The position numbers and the translations under genes were made by a program. From NCBI GenBank assembly GCA_023079485.1, contig CM041115.1:27777505-27841504 (forward strand): 64,000 nt of DNA, read 5' to 3'. The notes under the pieces were generated by a model. It was not told where the DNA came from. It saw only the letters and a list, made by a program, of their open reading frames with translations, and made no database searches. The stretch comes from Archilochus colubris. Taxonomy: Eukaryota; Chordata; Aves; Apodiformes; Trochilidae. Shown here piece by piece: positions 1-10,955 of the stretch. Numbering within the stretch: position 1 is the first letter of the stretch; each line of letters opens with the position of its first letter.

Positions 1-108
1 ACATCGAGTCTTAGCAGTATTAGAAGCAGACACTGAGTGAAAAACTTGCTGTTAATTTCAGCAAGTGCAGCTACTTCCAAGGGACTTAGCTGAAAGCAAA
101 ATTACAAA
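1..108 (-). repeat. LTR-like fragment, inverted copy of part of the block at 60.7 kb
   Basis: The reverse complement of this stretch aligns closely to about 60709-60806. The core shared string is AGTAGCTGCACTTGCTGAAA, followed by a matching CAGTGTCTGCTTCT segment; small indels and scattered mismatches suggest roughly 80-85 percent identity by eye. The right-hand partner starts with TGTCCTG, a start common to avian endogenous-retrovirus LTRs, so this piece is read as an LTR fragment on the minus strand. Homology fades near position 108, and the left side runs off the window. Family assignment is inference; the inverted match itself is seen directly. Confidence 0.5.
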
Positions 109-129
109 CCAGGTGTCACCGTTTGAACA

Positions 130-540
130 GGAGGAACTAAAGAAGGAGGGCTTTTGGGCTCTGAGAGAGGAGGAATGCAAAGGGAGGGATCTATTCCTTC
201 CCATTTCCTGCCATGCTCTATAAAGATCAGGAAAGTCAGCAGCTCCTCCCTCTTTTCTTTTCACTTCTGCTGGCTGTGGTGCTGTCCTTTTACCACCAGC
301 TCACCATGTGCCCATCAGAGGCTGTATCTATTGGGTTGTGTATTTATATATTTTTATATATTTGTATTCTTTATTACTATATCCTTTAAGTTATTTCCTT
401 TCTCTTGTGTTAGTAAATCTGTATGCCATTGTTTCTTCTTTAAGAATTCAGCCTATTCTTTGCCCAGCAGCATGAAGGCAGTCTTAAAAATGCATAACTG
501 ATCTTTTGAAAGTCGGGGTACAATTCAGATGGGTTCAGAT
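130..540 (+). repeat. possible LTR 3' half with TATA-like box
   Basis: There is a TATA-like CTCTATAAAG near 215, then a pyrimidine-rich stretch, then an AT-rich part with TATATATTTT and GTTAGTAAATCTGTATGCC. This order resembles U3/R/U5 of avian endogenous-retrovirus LTRs. No terminal TG/CA pair or target duplication could be fixed, and it lies beside a piece that appears to be in the opposite orientation. It could instead be ordinary AT-rich DNA. The overlapping reading frame of 115 codons at 154-501 has no recognisable domain. Confidence 0.3.
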
Positions 541-2088
541 CTCACCTGGATCCTGCTTTCCAGGTTTATCTATTTCTCTTTACCTGGTTTCACTGTCCTC
601 AATTTCATCCAGCTCTGGTTGGATTCTTTTCCTATAATTTGAGCAGCACACTTGTGAAGAGAAAATATCCTAGTAAAGGAAGGTTTCGGAGTATTAAGAA
701 AGGCGGGCTGTTATTTTAATTGATTGGTTTCATTGCCAGGATAATTAATATCCTAGATTTTGCACTGGGAATTGTTCTGTTTACTACTGTAGTATCAAAA
801 TGTAAGCCTATATTAAAGTGCTCTTTGAAATGACAAATCAAGACATTAGTTTAGTAGCCCTTAGTTTGGCAGCCAGTTTTTTCTGTGCTCTTTTTACAAT
901 ATTACACTTCTGGAAAATACTTCATCTGTCCCTTCAGGATAGGTCCTGAAGCTTCATATATCCTAGGAGAACAAGAAATGCTATGCTAAAAGAGACTGCC
1001 ACCCATTCTGGAAAAATTGGGATAGACAAGCAGTTTCATGAGATGACAGGAAGCATACTTAATGGACATACATTTTCATGCTTTTTGGACTGCAGGAAAA
1101 GAGAAAACCCCATCAAAGTTTTCCCTTTGCCTCAAATACCAGTGGAGTACTCACTATTTTCCATTTCTGCCTTTTTTTAGGCACTCAAGGCTCTACAGTA
1201 AAAGTAGCTGTATTTCATCTCCCCTTAAACAACAGATACTTTAATTCTCAGTTTTCACCTGGACAGTTTCTAGGTTTACTCGTTACTCTCTATTAAAGTA
1301 AATATTCTATTCCACTTTAAAACTCCCATTTTAAGAAGGATGCTGCAGCATACATTGCTGTTGAGTTCTTCAGCTTCAGCAACTGAGTTCTTCAACAGCA
1401 GTCTGTGGAATTCAATACATGCAGCAGTCAGATACATTTTTTTAAAATCAATACTGGAAGTGGAATGGCAGAGTCTGAAAATGAGGCTCAGTGGTCTGGT
1501 GGTGTGACAGAGCAGTTCCAGAGAGCCCAGCTAGTTTGAACATCACATTAGTTAATGGGCCTCATTACAAACCTAGGGCTTAGCAGCCTTAGGCACTCAG
1601 TTCAAAATACAGAAGCTAAAATACATTATTAGTTCTCAGTGTTTTCACTTTATTTTCTCTGAAAATTCCCATGTTTGAATAGCCATCAGAAAATACAAAA
1701 GTTATTTTCCAAAAAGAGTATCTAATCCTTTATCTTTGTTAGTTTACACTGAAAATTATCATAGCTTTTTATCTCTCATTGTTGAAGTCTATCTAACAGT
1801 ATTTGTGCTTCTAAATTCTGACATGAGCTGAGCTGATTCCTGATAAACTGAGAGTCAGGAGACCAGGACAAGAATCCTGCTGCCCTTGATCTTCTTCTCT
1901 TATGACAGCTGTAAAGAGTGAAAAAAAAATGTAGGAAGGAAAAGCTTTTATTCTTCTTGCTTTTCCTACTACTATAGTGACACCTGCTGCTTTCCTCTAC
2001 CTTCTAAAATTAGAAAAGGCTAAAAATACTATAAAAGTGGGTGCTTCAGAATACAATAAACTTCACAAAACAATTCTTGTTAGAATCA
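541..2088. other. unrecognised non-coding stretch
   Basis: No gene or family repeat was recognised. It is AT-rich with stops in all frames. A 9-bp perfect inverted repeat (TGCTGTTGA at 1356-1364, TCAACAGCA at 1392-1400) encloses a near-duplicated GAGTTCTTCA. The frames of 60-72 codons at 983-1296 overlap each other in three phases and show no domain. Confidence 0.6.
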
Positions 2089-2566
2089 TAGTCATTTTTG
2101 TTGAAAAAGACCTTTAACATCATACAATGCAAGTATTAACCTCATACTGCCAAATCCACCACTAAACCATGGCCATCAGTGCCACATTCATGCATCTTTT
2201 CAAACCCTCCAGGAATGGTGATTCAACCACTTCCCTGACCGATCTGTTTTAATGCTTGACAACACTTTCAGTAAACACATTTTTCTTAATAACACATCTA
2301 AAACTCCCCAGACTCAACTTGAGGTCATTTCCTCTCATTCTACCACTTGTTGCTAAGGAAAAGACCAACATCCACCTCTTCACATTCTCATTTCAGTAGT
2401 GAGCCATAAGGTCTCCACTCAGCTTCTTTCTTCTCACTAAGCAGTTCCCCCAGCTGCTCTCTGTAAGAATTGTTCTCCAGACCCTTCACGAGCTTTGTTG
2501 CCCTTCTTTGCACAGACTCCAGCACCTTTATATCTTTCTTGGAGTAAGGAGCCAAAAACTGAACAC
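2089..2566 (-). repeat. CR1 LINE, 5'-truncated 3' end
   Basis: Minus-strand CR1. The left edge is a degraded octamer tail (AGAATCATAG), followed by the CR1 3'-UTR block about forwarding a diagnostic CCACCACTAAACCATG-like string and the end of ORF2. Read on the minus strand, the ORF2 remnant near 2400-2560 contains the conserved [16 protein letters not shown] segment typical of the C-terminus of CR1 ORF2. The copy is 5'-truncated, as most CR1 insertions are, and diverged. This tail type differs from the copy at 3998, so two CR1 subfamilies are present. Confidence 0.9.
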
Positions 2567-3099
2567 AGTTAACAGTAATATTTCTCCAAACTACATTATG
2601 CACACATAGAGTGTCTCACATAGAGTGACATGTTTTCAGGTTTCCTATCCAGACTGAGAAACTGTGGAGCAGGGAGAAGTTACAATGTCAGAAACCTTTC
2701 TCTGTCTACCTATCTGTCCTCTGTATTGCTGAAAGCCACACTGATATGTACTAGAAGATAAATGATGCAGTTGTTTCTATGGTTATACAACTGCTGTGAT
2801 TATAGCAGACACACAGAGATGGTGAAAAAGTGAAAATACTGTTTCTCACATACAATAAATAGCTCAGTTCTTCATTGTGCTTGCTATGACACTAGTCACA
2901 AGATTACTGAAGTCTCAGTAATCCAAATGTGAAAGTTGCTAGCAATGTACAAAATCATATACTCTCTGATTGCATGAGAATAAAAAATGCTGAAAAGCAA
3001 GGCTGCTGGAAGTCTTTTCTTTGTGACATGTTTCTTCCACTGTGTCTAAACACTCTTGACAAATAAATGTTGTGCCTCTGAAGTCCCTCTAGTTAAGTA
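2567..3099. other. unrecognised spacer
   Basis: AT-rich sequence between the CR1 tail and the ERVL pol remnant. I see no gene, RNA or recognisable repeat in it. Confidence 0.5.
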
Positions 3100-3995
3100 G
3101 AATTCCTTCTGCTTTGGCCCATACTGAGATAAGCAGAACTCTCATTTCTGCATGCTATTGAGTGTCTGGATGGGCTCTATAACCACAAAAGTCTAGAGCG
3201 ACTTGAGTATGTTGATAGTATTTTATGGGGCAACATAGCGGAAGTCTCTGAAAAAGGTAAGAAGATAATTGACCTTCTGCTGGAAGACGGGTTTTCCATT
3301 AAGAGAAATGGGGTCAAGGGACCTGCCCAAAAGATGCAGTTCATGGAAATTAAAAGGCAAGACAGATGCTGCCACATCCAATATGGAGACACAGGCCTTC
3401 TTGGGTTGCAGGTTTCTGGAGGATGTGTGTTCCATCAAGCAGTGACATTGTGAAGCCTTTCTATAAAGTATCTTAGAAAAGAAATGGTTTTGTGGGGGAC
3501 TCTGAACAAGTAGAGACATTTGAACAGGTAAAACAAGAAATTGTACATTCCATGGTCCTGGGACCTATCTGAACAGGATCTGAACAGACATAAAGAACAT
3601 GCTCTGTACTTCAGCTGGGCATAATGCTCTTATGTGGGGCCTCAGCATAAAGTACCAGGGGATACTCAAGGTTGTCCCCTATGATTCTGGAGTCAGGATT
3701 ATACAGGGTCAGAAACCACTAACACCTCCACAAAAACAAGAACAACAACAAAAAACCAAACCAAACCAATCCAAAACAAGCCACTCCTTTGTGGCTGTCC
3801 ACAAAAGAAGTTTGAGCTGCTTCAGAAGTAGTTGGCAGTGAGGCACAGGTCTTCCTGACACCACAGCTGCCACTGATGTTACCTGAAGTGAGTGTATTGC
3901 CCTAATAATGCTGAGAGCATGAACAGAGATGAGCAGAGATCCTCTATTGCTCAGGCATCATGGAGGCAACCACAAAGTGACCAGAGAGTACAGCA
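3100..3995 (+). pseudogene. ERVL-type endogenous retrovirus pol remnant (reverse transcriptase to connection/RNase H side)
   Basis: An uninterrupted frame without a start codon runs from 3133 to a TGA at 3451 (106 codons). It holds a YVDS motif at 3208-3219 where the family has YxDD, so the second catalytic aspartate codon is replaced by serine. It is followed by the LLLEDGF and VKGPAQ blocks expected after the RT active site in avian ERVL pol. Beyond the stop, further pol-like pieces continue in shifted frames, for example a KQEIVHSMVLGP block near 3526-3570 and a short match near 3825-3880. An A/C-rich low-complexity run (about 3724-3780) interrupts the remnant. It ends abruptly where a CR1 begins at 3998. 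No gag, env or flanking LTR was found here. The assignment rests on family knowledge, not a search. Confidence 0.65.
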
Positions 3996-3997
3996 TT

Positions 3998-4525
3998 ATA
4001 GAATCATAGAATTTTCAGAGTTGGAAGGGACCTTTAAGATCATCAAGTCTCCTAACCCCCTAGGCTCCCCCCCTAACACCTCCCACTATATCAGGTTGCC
4101 CAGAGCCTTGTCCAGCCTGGACTTAAAGATTTCCAGGGATGGGGCTTCCACCACCTCTCTCTCTGGGCAACCTGTTCCAGTGTCTCACCACCTTCATGGT
4201 GAAGAACTTCTTCCTAATATCCAATCTAAATCTACCCTCTTCTTGTTTGAACCCATTCCCCCTAATCCTATCACCACCTGATGTGCTAAAAAGTCCCTCA
4301 TCCCTTTCAGATACTAGAAGACTGAAATAAGGTGTCCTTGAAACCTTCCTCTCTCCAGACTGAATAGCCCCAACTCTTTGAGTCTGTATTCACAGGGCAG
4401 GTGCTCCAGTTCTCTGATCATCCTCATCACCCTTCCCTGGACACATTCCAGCATTGTCAATGTTTTTTTTTGTAGTAGGGGCTCCAGAGCTGGACACAGT
4501 ACTCCAGGTGATTACTCCAGAATTC
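3998..4525 (-). repeat. CR1 LINE, 5'-truncated, inserted into ERVL pol
   Basis: The minus-strand copy starts at its 3' tail (ATAGAATCATAGAATT) and continues through GTTGGAAGGGACC, the 3'-UTR and the ORF2 C-terminal segment, which ends in diverged sequence near 4525. It directly follows pol-derived sequence, so it inserted after the retrovirus remnant was in place. No pol continuation could be recognised on its right side. 3' tail and body are well preserved compared with the copy at 2089. Confidence 0.9.
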
Positions 4526-4547
4526 TCATCCAGTGAGATTCTGGTAG

Positions 4548-4565
4548 TGACCTCTGCCGAGGTCA
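4548..4565. promoter_or_regulatory. perfect everted repeat of AGGTCA half-sites, 6-bp spacer
   Basis: TGACCT at 4548-4553 and AGGTCA at 4560-4565 are separated by six bases (CTGCCG); the flanking G and C extend the symmetry. Everted AGGTCA repeats with six-base spacing (ER6) are a known layout for nuclear receptor heterodimers such as those of the PXR/CAR class with RXR. The sequence is exact; function is not shown, and one such match by chance in 64 kb is not very unlikely. Confidence 0.3.
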
Positions 4566-4599
4566 CATCTGGCCAGATGGTCACATCTTCAAACTCACT

Positions 4600-7140
4600 G
4601 TGTATCAGCTTCGAATGGTGGAAGCAAGTACTGGGTAGCTGGAAGCATATCCCATACCTCATGCCACTGGCCCAATACCATTCTGGGCTCTGAAAGGCCC
4701 TTATCATTCACCAGCCTCTCAAAAGACAGAACATCATAACCACCCTGAAAGCAATGAGGGGGTGAAACTAAAAAACATGAACAAACACTTAGCACAAGCC
4801 ACATGGCTAGTTAAACCAGCTACCCATATCTTGTTTCCTTTGATAAATGAAAGGTTTTTGCAATTAGAATGATTCTGTGACAGAGGCAAATAAGAAAATT
4901 CCATCCTTATTTTCCACTGTCAAAAGTGCAGCCATGTGTTAGAACAACTCAACAAAAGTAATATTAGGGAATTGAAAGGAAAGACCGTAACAAGATTATG
5001 ATGCCCTCTACTTCTTCAGGAAATGTAGACTGAAGTATTTTCATAGTTCTGATTAAACTTTCAAGTGAATGGAAAAGAAACTTGTAGCAGATTGAGAATA
5101 GATAGGATGAAAAAAGAGCTCCTTGATCCAAAGAAATAAGGGGGGGGGGAGTGGCAGAAATTTTTTATATCTGTGATCATAAAGAGCCCATCCAGAGGGC
5201 TTCTAATGTGGGCTTTGATATGTAGTCAGATTATAAATTTGTTTTTTGATTTTGTGAATCCCTTTCCCTAGGGTCACCCACAGCTTGTTAAAGGAGAACC
5301 AACCTGCCATGTTGGAGCCTCTCTAACTATCAGCTCCAGCTGTGGCTGGAAGGGCTACACACTATACTGCTAGTCAATTTCACCTTTTTCTCCACCTAAC
5401 AAATGTAATATTATCAGTTTTTTCCTAACAAAACATGAAAGTGAAAAAAATATCAGGCTATTGAATTGCTCACTTCAATTCTTTTCCTCTACATTGATTT
5501 TCTTGTATCTCCTGCAGAAATGTCCATTTCAGCTAATGTCCTTGGCTTTCGTCAGAAAAATGTGAGCAGAAAAGTTTTTAAACAAGATATAGTGAACTGC
5601 TTTGGGCTTCAAGCTGTGGTATATAGCTGTCAATATTTTCCTTTCCTCATTCCATGGAGTCTTCTTTGTGCCTCTCTAGTCTTGATGGTACTTGGTGTTT
5701 GCCCCTTTCACACAGAAGCTCTAGATGACTTCTGGACTCCTCCCACATATCCAGAATGTGTGGCAGAGGGGATATTGACTCTTTAGTCATCTAGCTCTTT
5801 AACAAGTATAGGGTAGTTAGCCAAAGAGGGCCTTTGATCTCTTGCTTCATCAAGAGCCTAATTTTGACAGTTGTGTGTAAAGTGATTTGTCAGATATTAT
5901 TTTACTGTTGGGTCTACATTACCATCATAGCAACATACAAAATTCTACAGTTCGGTGATAGACAGCTTCTGCACCCCATAAGAGTGAAGAATATTTAAAA
6001 TACTTTTCTGGCAGGAAAAATTCACTTCCATAGTACAAACAATCAAACAGAATTTATGCCAGCTTTTCAACTTAAAAAAAAAAAACCATCTGACTAGAAC
6101 AAGAATAATTTTTAAACACTTTGTTTTTATAAAGACTGCAAAAGGAATTAAGTCCTACTGGAAGAAGGAAGATGGATATGATTTTTTAAAACAATCAATT
6201 AGGTGTTCAATATTGAAACATCAACACAATATGCATACTGTTAGTCAAATGAAAGGACAATCTGTAGGCAGTAAGTTACTGCTAAAATGACACTTTTTCC
6301 CTGTGAATCTGAATCACACGCACTTCAGTCAGCTGCTTCAGAGAGTTGCCTGAGGAAAAAAAATCACAACTGAAATACTGATTCTTCTAGAGCACTGATG
6401 AAGTTATTAAAGCTTCTAGAAACAGAGAAAGAGAATTAATGTTTTCTGGCAGCCATCTGAGACAAACTCAAGCTCTGCTGTTAACATCATTAGTAGGAAA
6501 GATTTCCTATAAAAAACAGTGCACTCAGATTAATAAGAAAATTGTAATCAACAAAATTACTAGTGATGTACCATTTATATTTTGGGTTTGGTAGAAGGGA
6601 CCAAATATGCTTAGGGATTTGTCATTGGTGATGAGACCCTCCCTCCTGTGCACTGGCTCAGTTTTGTCCAAACTAAAAAAATGTTTGCTATGGACTTCTA
6701 AAGCCTCTGTGATAGGGGTGACTTCTGTGACTTCACTGCAGCTTATACCCTAAACAGCAGACAACTGTAGCATAAGATACACCATAACAAAGTACACCCT
6801 TTTTTTTCCATTTTGCTAAATTCTGCTATTTGCAGTCCATTGGTTTGAAAGTATCATAATTTCTAATCCTGCTAGTAGTAATCTGTTGATTTGAGAGTAA
6901 TATTGTGGTGTGGTTTTGAGATGGTTTATAATCTTACTTATGTTTTAGTAAAGTTGTGTTTCATACAAGCCTTCATGCTACTCCTAGAGTATAGTGCAGA
7001 GATTTCCCAAACTTAATCTTGCTGAATGAGATCAATTAAGAGAGAAGGACTGGATCCAGATGCACCTAGGCTCCTCTCTGAAGGAGTTCAGAAAGCAAGG
7101 AGGTATGGTCTGAATCTTCCTGGGTTGATTCCCACCTCTG
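4600..7140. other. unrecognised non-coding stretch
   Basis: No recognisable gene or repeat family. It includes a run of ten G at 5140-5149 and a short A run near 6074. The 106-codon frame at 5466-5786 has no domain, no splice context and no codon signature that would support it. Confidence 0.5.
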
Positions 7141-7149
7141 GGAAACTCC

Positions 7150-7285
7150 ACCCATGCCCACTCTGTGGGACATAATGCTGTACCCATGCTGTGGGATGTG
7201 ATATTTTATTTGGGCCTTTTTATTTTGGTTATGCTCACTTTATAAGATGTGACTGTGCTGTACCCACCTTGTGGGTCGTGACATC
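7150..7285. repeat. decayed minisatellite, about 26-27 bp period
   Basis: Copies of a unit with core CCCA-N-CTGTGGGA followed by a GTGACAT-like end are seen at 7157-7170, 7183-7196 and 7263-7276. A more degraded copy lies near 7235-7250, and a gap where one further unit would fit lies near 7209. Spacings are 26, about 52 and 28 bases. Copies B and C share the longer string GCTGTACCCA. Origin is unknown; it may be a relic tandem array or an internal repeat of an unrecognised LTR. Confidence 0.5.
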
Positions 7286-8190
7286 ATCTCATCCTTCCCA
7301 TATATTTAGCATCAGCTTTTTTTCATGGAATTTATATTTCAGAGCAATGGCAGCAGAAAGTGCATGAACAAATTGCACCAATATGCCACATTCTGACTAC
7401 CCACTTTTCCTCATAATTTATCATTCCTCAAGCTCAATACCGCAGTTTGTGACATTGAAAATTATGTGCTTCCAACTGTAACTTGTAATTAGAAGCAAAG
7501 AGCAGCATCAAGATTCACCCTTTAAAGAGGATGACACAGCCCTTGTGGAGAGTAAAACTGCTCATCAGAGACCTTAATTACTTAAGACATGAAAGGGGTA
7601 AATCAATAGTAGACAGCTGGTCATGTCATGGTAGAAGGTGAGTTTGAAAGATGTCATGCCAGTACTTCTATTAATAGACAGCAAATACAAAAGGAATTTC
7701 ATCCTTCAGAGACCTGTAATAGATGGAATTCCTTTTTTATTAAGAGCAACACCTTCTGACATGAAAAGCTGTATAGAGGCCTTGATTGTTTCTGCCTGCA
7801 ACATTCTTACAGGAAAACTGTAACATTGCAAAAGCAATGAAGAAAAAAATACCGCCAAAATACACATCTACCTAAATTGCTATCTTTTTCTCTTAATCAA
7901 GATAATTAATCTCTGTTAATCAAGATTATATATAGTTTTCACTTTCTAGTTTCTTGGAGGTATTTTTATACTGCTGTGTAATAAGACTGTGAGGAGGTAA
8001 TGGGAATGCACCATTTAATCTGAAGAACATGAGGCATATCATGGCATATCTGATGAAGGCTGTGGTGGAAGAAGCCATTTTTTTCTTTTCATTCACCACA
8101 TTCACTAATTTATAACACTAACAAAAACAGTCTAAGACTGAAGTATAACATTATTGAAAGAACTAACAGAACCCCATGTAATCCCCTTAT
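7286..8190. other. unrecognised spacer
   Basis: AT-rich sequence with no recognised gene. The 61-codon frame at 7638-7823 lacks any supporting feature. Confidence 0.5.
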
Positions 8191-9334
8191 TGGATGAGAG
8201 AAAATCTGTGGATGCTGTGTACCTTGAGTTTAGGAAGACCTTTGACAAGGTATCTCACACCATTCTCCTAGAGAAGCTGGCTGCTTGTGTCTTGAATGTG
8301 CATACACTGCTGGATTAAAAACTGGTTGGATAGCTGGGTCCAAGGAGCTGAACTGAATGAAGTTAAATTGAGCTGGTGGGCAGCCACGAGTGATGTTCCC
8401 CAGGGCTCAGTGCTGGGGCTGCTCCTATTTAACATCTTTACTGGTGATTTGGATGAACAGATAGAGTGCACCCTCAGTAGGTTGCAGACAACACTAAGTT
8501 GGGTGGGAGTGTTGATCTGCCCAAGGGTAGGGAGGCTCTGCAGAGGGACCTAGACAGGCTTGATTGATGGGGTGAGGCCAACTGCATGAGTTTCACTAAG
8601 GCCAAATCTTGGGTCTTGCACTTCAGCCACAACAACCCCCAGCAGTGCTACAGGCTTGGGCACAGAGGGGCTGGAGAGCTGCCCAGCAGAGAGGGACCTG
8701 GGTGTGTTGATTGACAGAAAGCTGAACATGAGCCAGCAGTGTGCCCAAGTGGCCAAGGAGGCAAATGGCACCCTGTCCTAGAATAGTGTGACCAGTAGGA
8801 CCAGGGAGGTGATCCTGACCCTATATTGGGCATTAGTGAGGTTGCACCTTGAGTACTGTGTGCAGATTTGGGCACTGCAGTATAAGAAGGACATCGAGGT
8901 GATGGAGAGGGTGCAGAGAAGGGCAGCCAAGCTGATTGGGGGTCTGGAGATTAGGCCTTATGAAGACAGGCTGAGGGAACTGGGGCTGTTCAGCTTGGAG
9001 GAGGTTGAGGGGAGACCTCATTGCTCTCTAGATGCTACCTGGAAGGAGGTTGTAATGGGACAGATGTTGGCCTCTTATCCCTGGTGACTAGTAGAAGAGG
9101 TAATGGGGTCAAGCTCCAGGTTGAATAGTAGAAAAAATTTCTTCAGAGGAAGAGTGGGTAAACATTGGAACAGTCTGGCCAGGGAGGTGGTGGAGGCACC
9201 ACCCCTGGAGGTGTTCAAAAGATGGGTAGATGAGGTGTTACAGTGGATGACTTAGTGTTTAGGGGCTGTAGGGAGCAGATGGTTGGACTTGATGATCTTA
9301 GAATTCTTTTCTAACCTTGCTGATTCTATGATTC
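8191..9334 (+). repeat. CR1 LINE, 5'-truncated within reverse transcriptase
   Basis: Plus-strand CR1 beginning just before RT motif A and running to a short octamer tail (GATTCTATGATTCC). Motif A reads YLEFRKTFD at about 8220-8246, where the family has YLDFSKAFD, so the catalytic aspartate is glutamate here. DVPQGSVLG follows at about 8391-8420. The second catalytic motif (FADD) is lost to a frameshift near 8480. The ORF2 C-terminus ([19 protein letters not shown]) lies at 8880-8936. Several frame changes show that it is dead. Confidence 0.95.
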
Positions 9335-9643
9335 CTACTCAGAATTTCCATTTGGCTGTATCTCATGAGATGGATCAAGTTTGGGTCCTCAAGTGCACTT
9401 TTATGTGTGTCCTTTGAGTTTCCAGTTTTGAGAGTTTTTGAAAAGTAACATCATTGATAACAAGAGAGGCACCTGGAAAGCCCAAGTAAACTCAAGGGAA
9501 ACATCCCAAAAAGTGGTGAGGACTACCAACCCATGATTACCTACAGATGCTCAGTATCTCAGAGACTTTCAACCCATTTTTCCTCACCTCCCTTTTCTTG
9601 ATCAGAGTTCTGACCCCTCTCTGCGTATAAATAGTTCCTCAGG

Positions 9644-9667
9644 AAAACAAACAAACAAACAAACAAA
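9644..9667. repeat. (AAAC)n microsatellite
   Basis: About six AAAC units in a row, seen directly. Confidence 0.95.
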
Positions 9668-10936
9668 TTAGGATTGAACACAGACTGGGAAAATTTGATG
9701 AAGAATTATAAGGTTTACTTTGTCCCTCTCTTTAGAACAAATATTAAAAGGAAATCCTGTGTGGAAGCATTGTAAGGAATACTCCTTAACCACAAAGACC
9801 TCTAAAAAAGAAATGTTTCTTAATCCCAGAACCAAAGTTGTTGCTTTTAACCAAACTTTCTGCCACTAGATGGCAGAAAAGCTCAAACGTTGAGCTAAAT
9901 TTTATTCTCGAGCTGTAAAATGGACAGACATTATTGTTAATAAAACGCAATATTCTCTTTAAGTGCATTTTCCCCTGTGTGCCTACTGAATGGACGTTGA
10001 CTGTTTCCATAGTGTTTTCTCTCAGTTCAGACGAATGAGTAAAGAGTATTCATTTGCAACAGTATCGTCTTTAAATTTCTGCAACAGTTCCTGCGAGTGG
10101 CAAAAAGACCAAAGTAGCTGAAAGAAATCAACATCAGTGAGTTACAGGGTACTGCCTTACAGAAGAGCTAGGAAATCCCGTAGCCACTTTTTTTAAAAAA
10201 TAACTTCGAAAAAGCTGGTCATATTATGATTGTAAACCAGTACTGTGATAGACTTTAGAGACAATACAAAGTCTTAGTGTCCTTGTCCAGCTCAGAGAAG
10301 TGTTTCCACATCTTGGAAGGCTGTTTCCCTAGGCTAGTGGTAAATGATAAGAGGTAAATGATGGAGGGAAGGGGATGGGACATTTACCAACCACCAGTTC
10401 CAGAGGATCCAAAAAACCTGCATCCACAGAGGCATCTGAAATATTTTGTTGTCATTTTGTCTGAACATTTCTAAAATAAAAGTCTAAACATTAGCAAATG
10501 TTCAAGTACAGAGACATAATATTCTGTCAGACATAACCCTGGCAAGCAGTGAAGAATGCATACCCTCTCCAAAATACTGTCCTTTTATTGAATCAAATGT
10601 TTCATGGAGCCAGGCACATCCAGGATTTTATGGGGCATTTCACAAGGGAAAGCAGATACAGAGGTCCCTAATTTATTTACCTGTGCAGCAACGCACAAAC
10701 ATACACACTGATACTGGGTCACAACTTCTGGCCCTGACAGCCAGTCCATGGACCCAGACCTGAAGGTTGTCCTCTGATTCCCTTGTTTCCAGGGAAAGGA
10801 TCTGAAAGGTGGACACACTCCACTGCAGGCAAAGCTTCAAGCCTCTTGATGGAGACTGGAAGCTGCAGTGAGGCTGGGAAGGTAGTCATGGCTTTGACCA
10901 CAGCAATGTGGTTGGGACAGGACTGAAGAAGGGAAG

Positions 10937-10955
10937 ACACACACACACACACACA
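10937..10955. repeat. (AC)n microsatellite
   Basis: Nineteen bases of uninterrupted AC dinucleotide repeat. Confidence 0.95.

Noticed and set aside
5466..5786. 106-codon plus-strand frame with hydrophobic segments
   Set aside because: No family resemblance, no regulatory or splice context; AT-rich sequence gives hydrophobic codons by chance.
9644..9667. Simple repeats considered as possible CRISPR-like or telomeric arrays
   Set aside because: They are ordinary microsatellites; no spaced repeats or TTAGGG arrays are present anywhere in the window.
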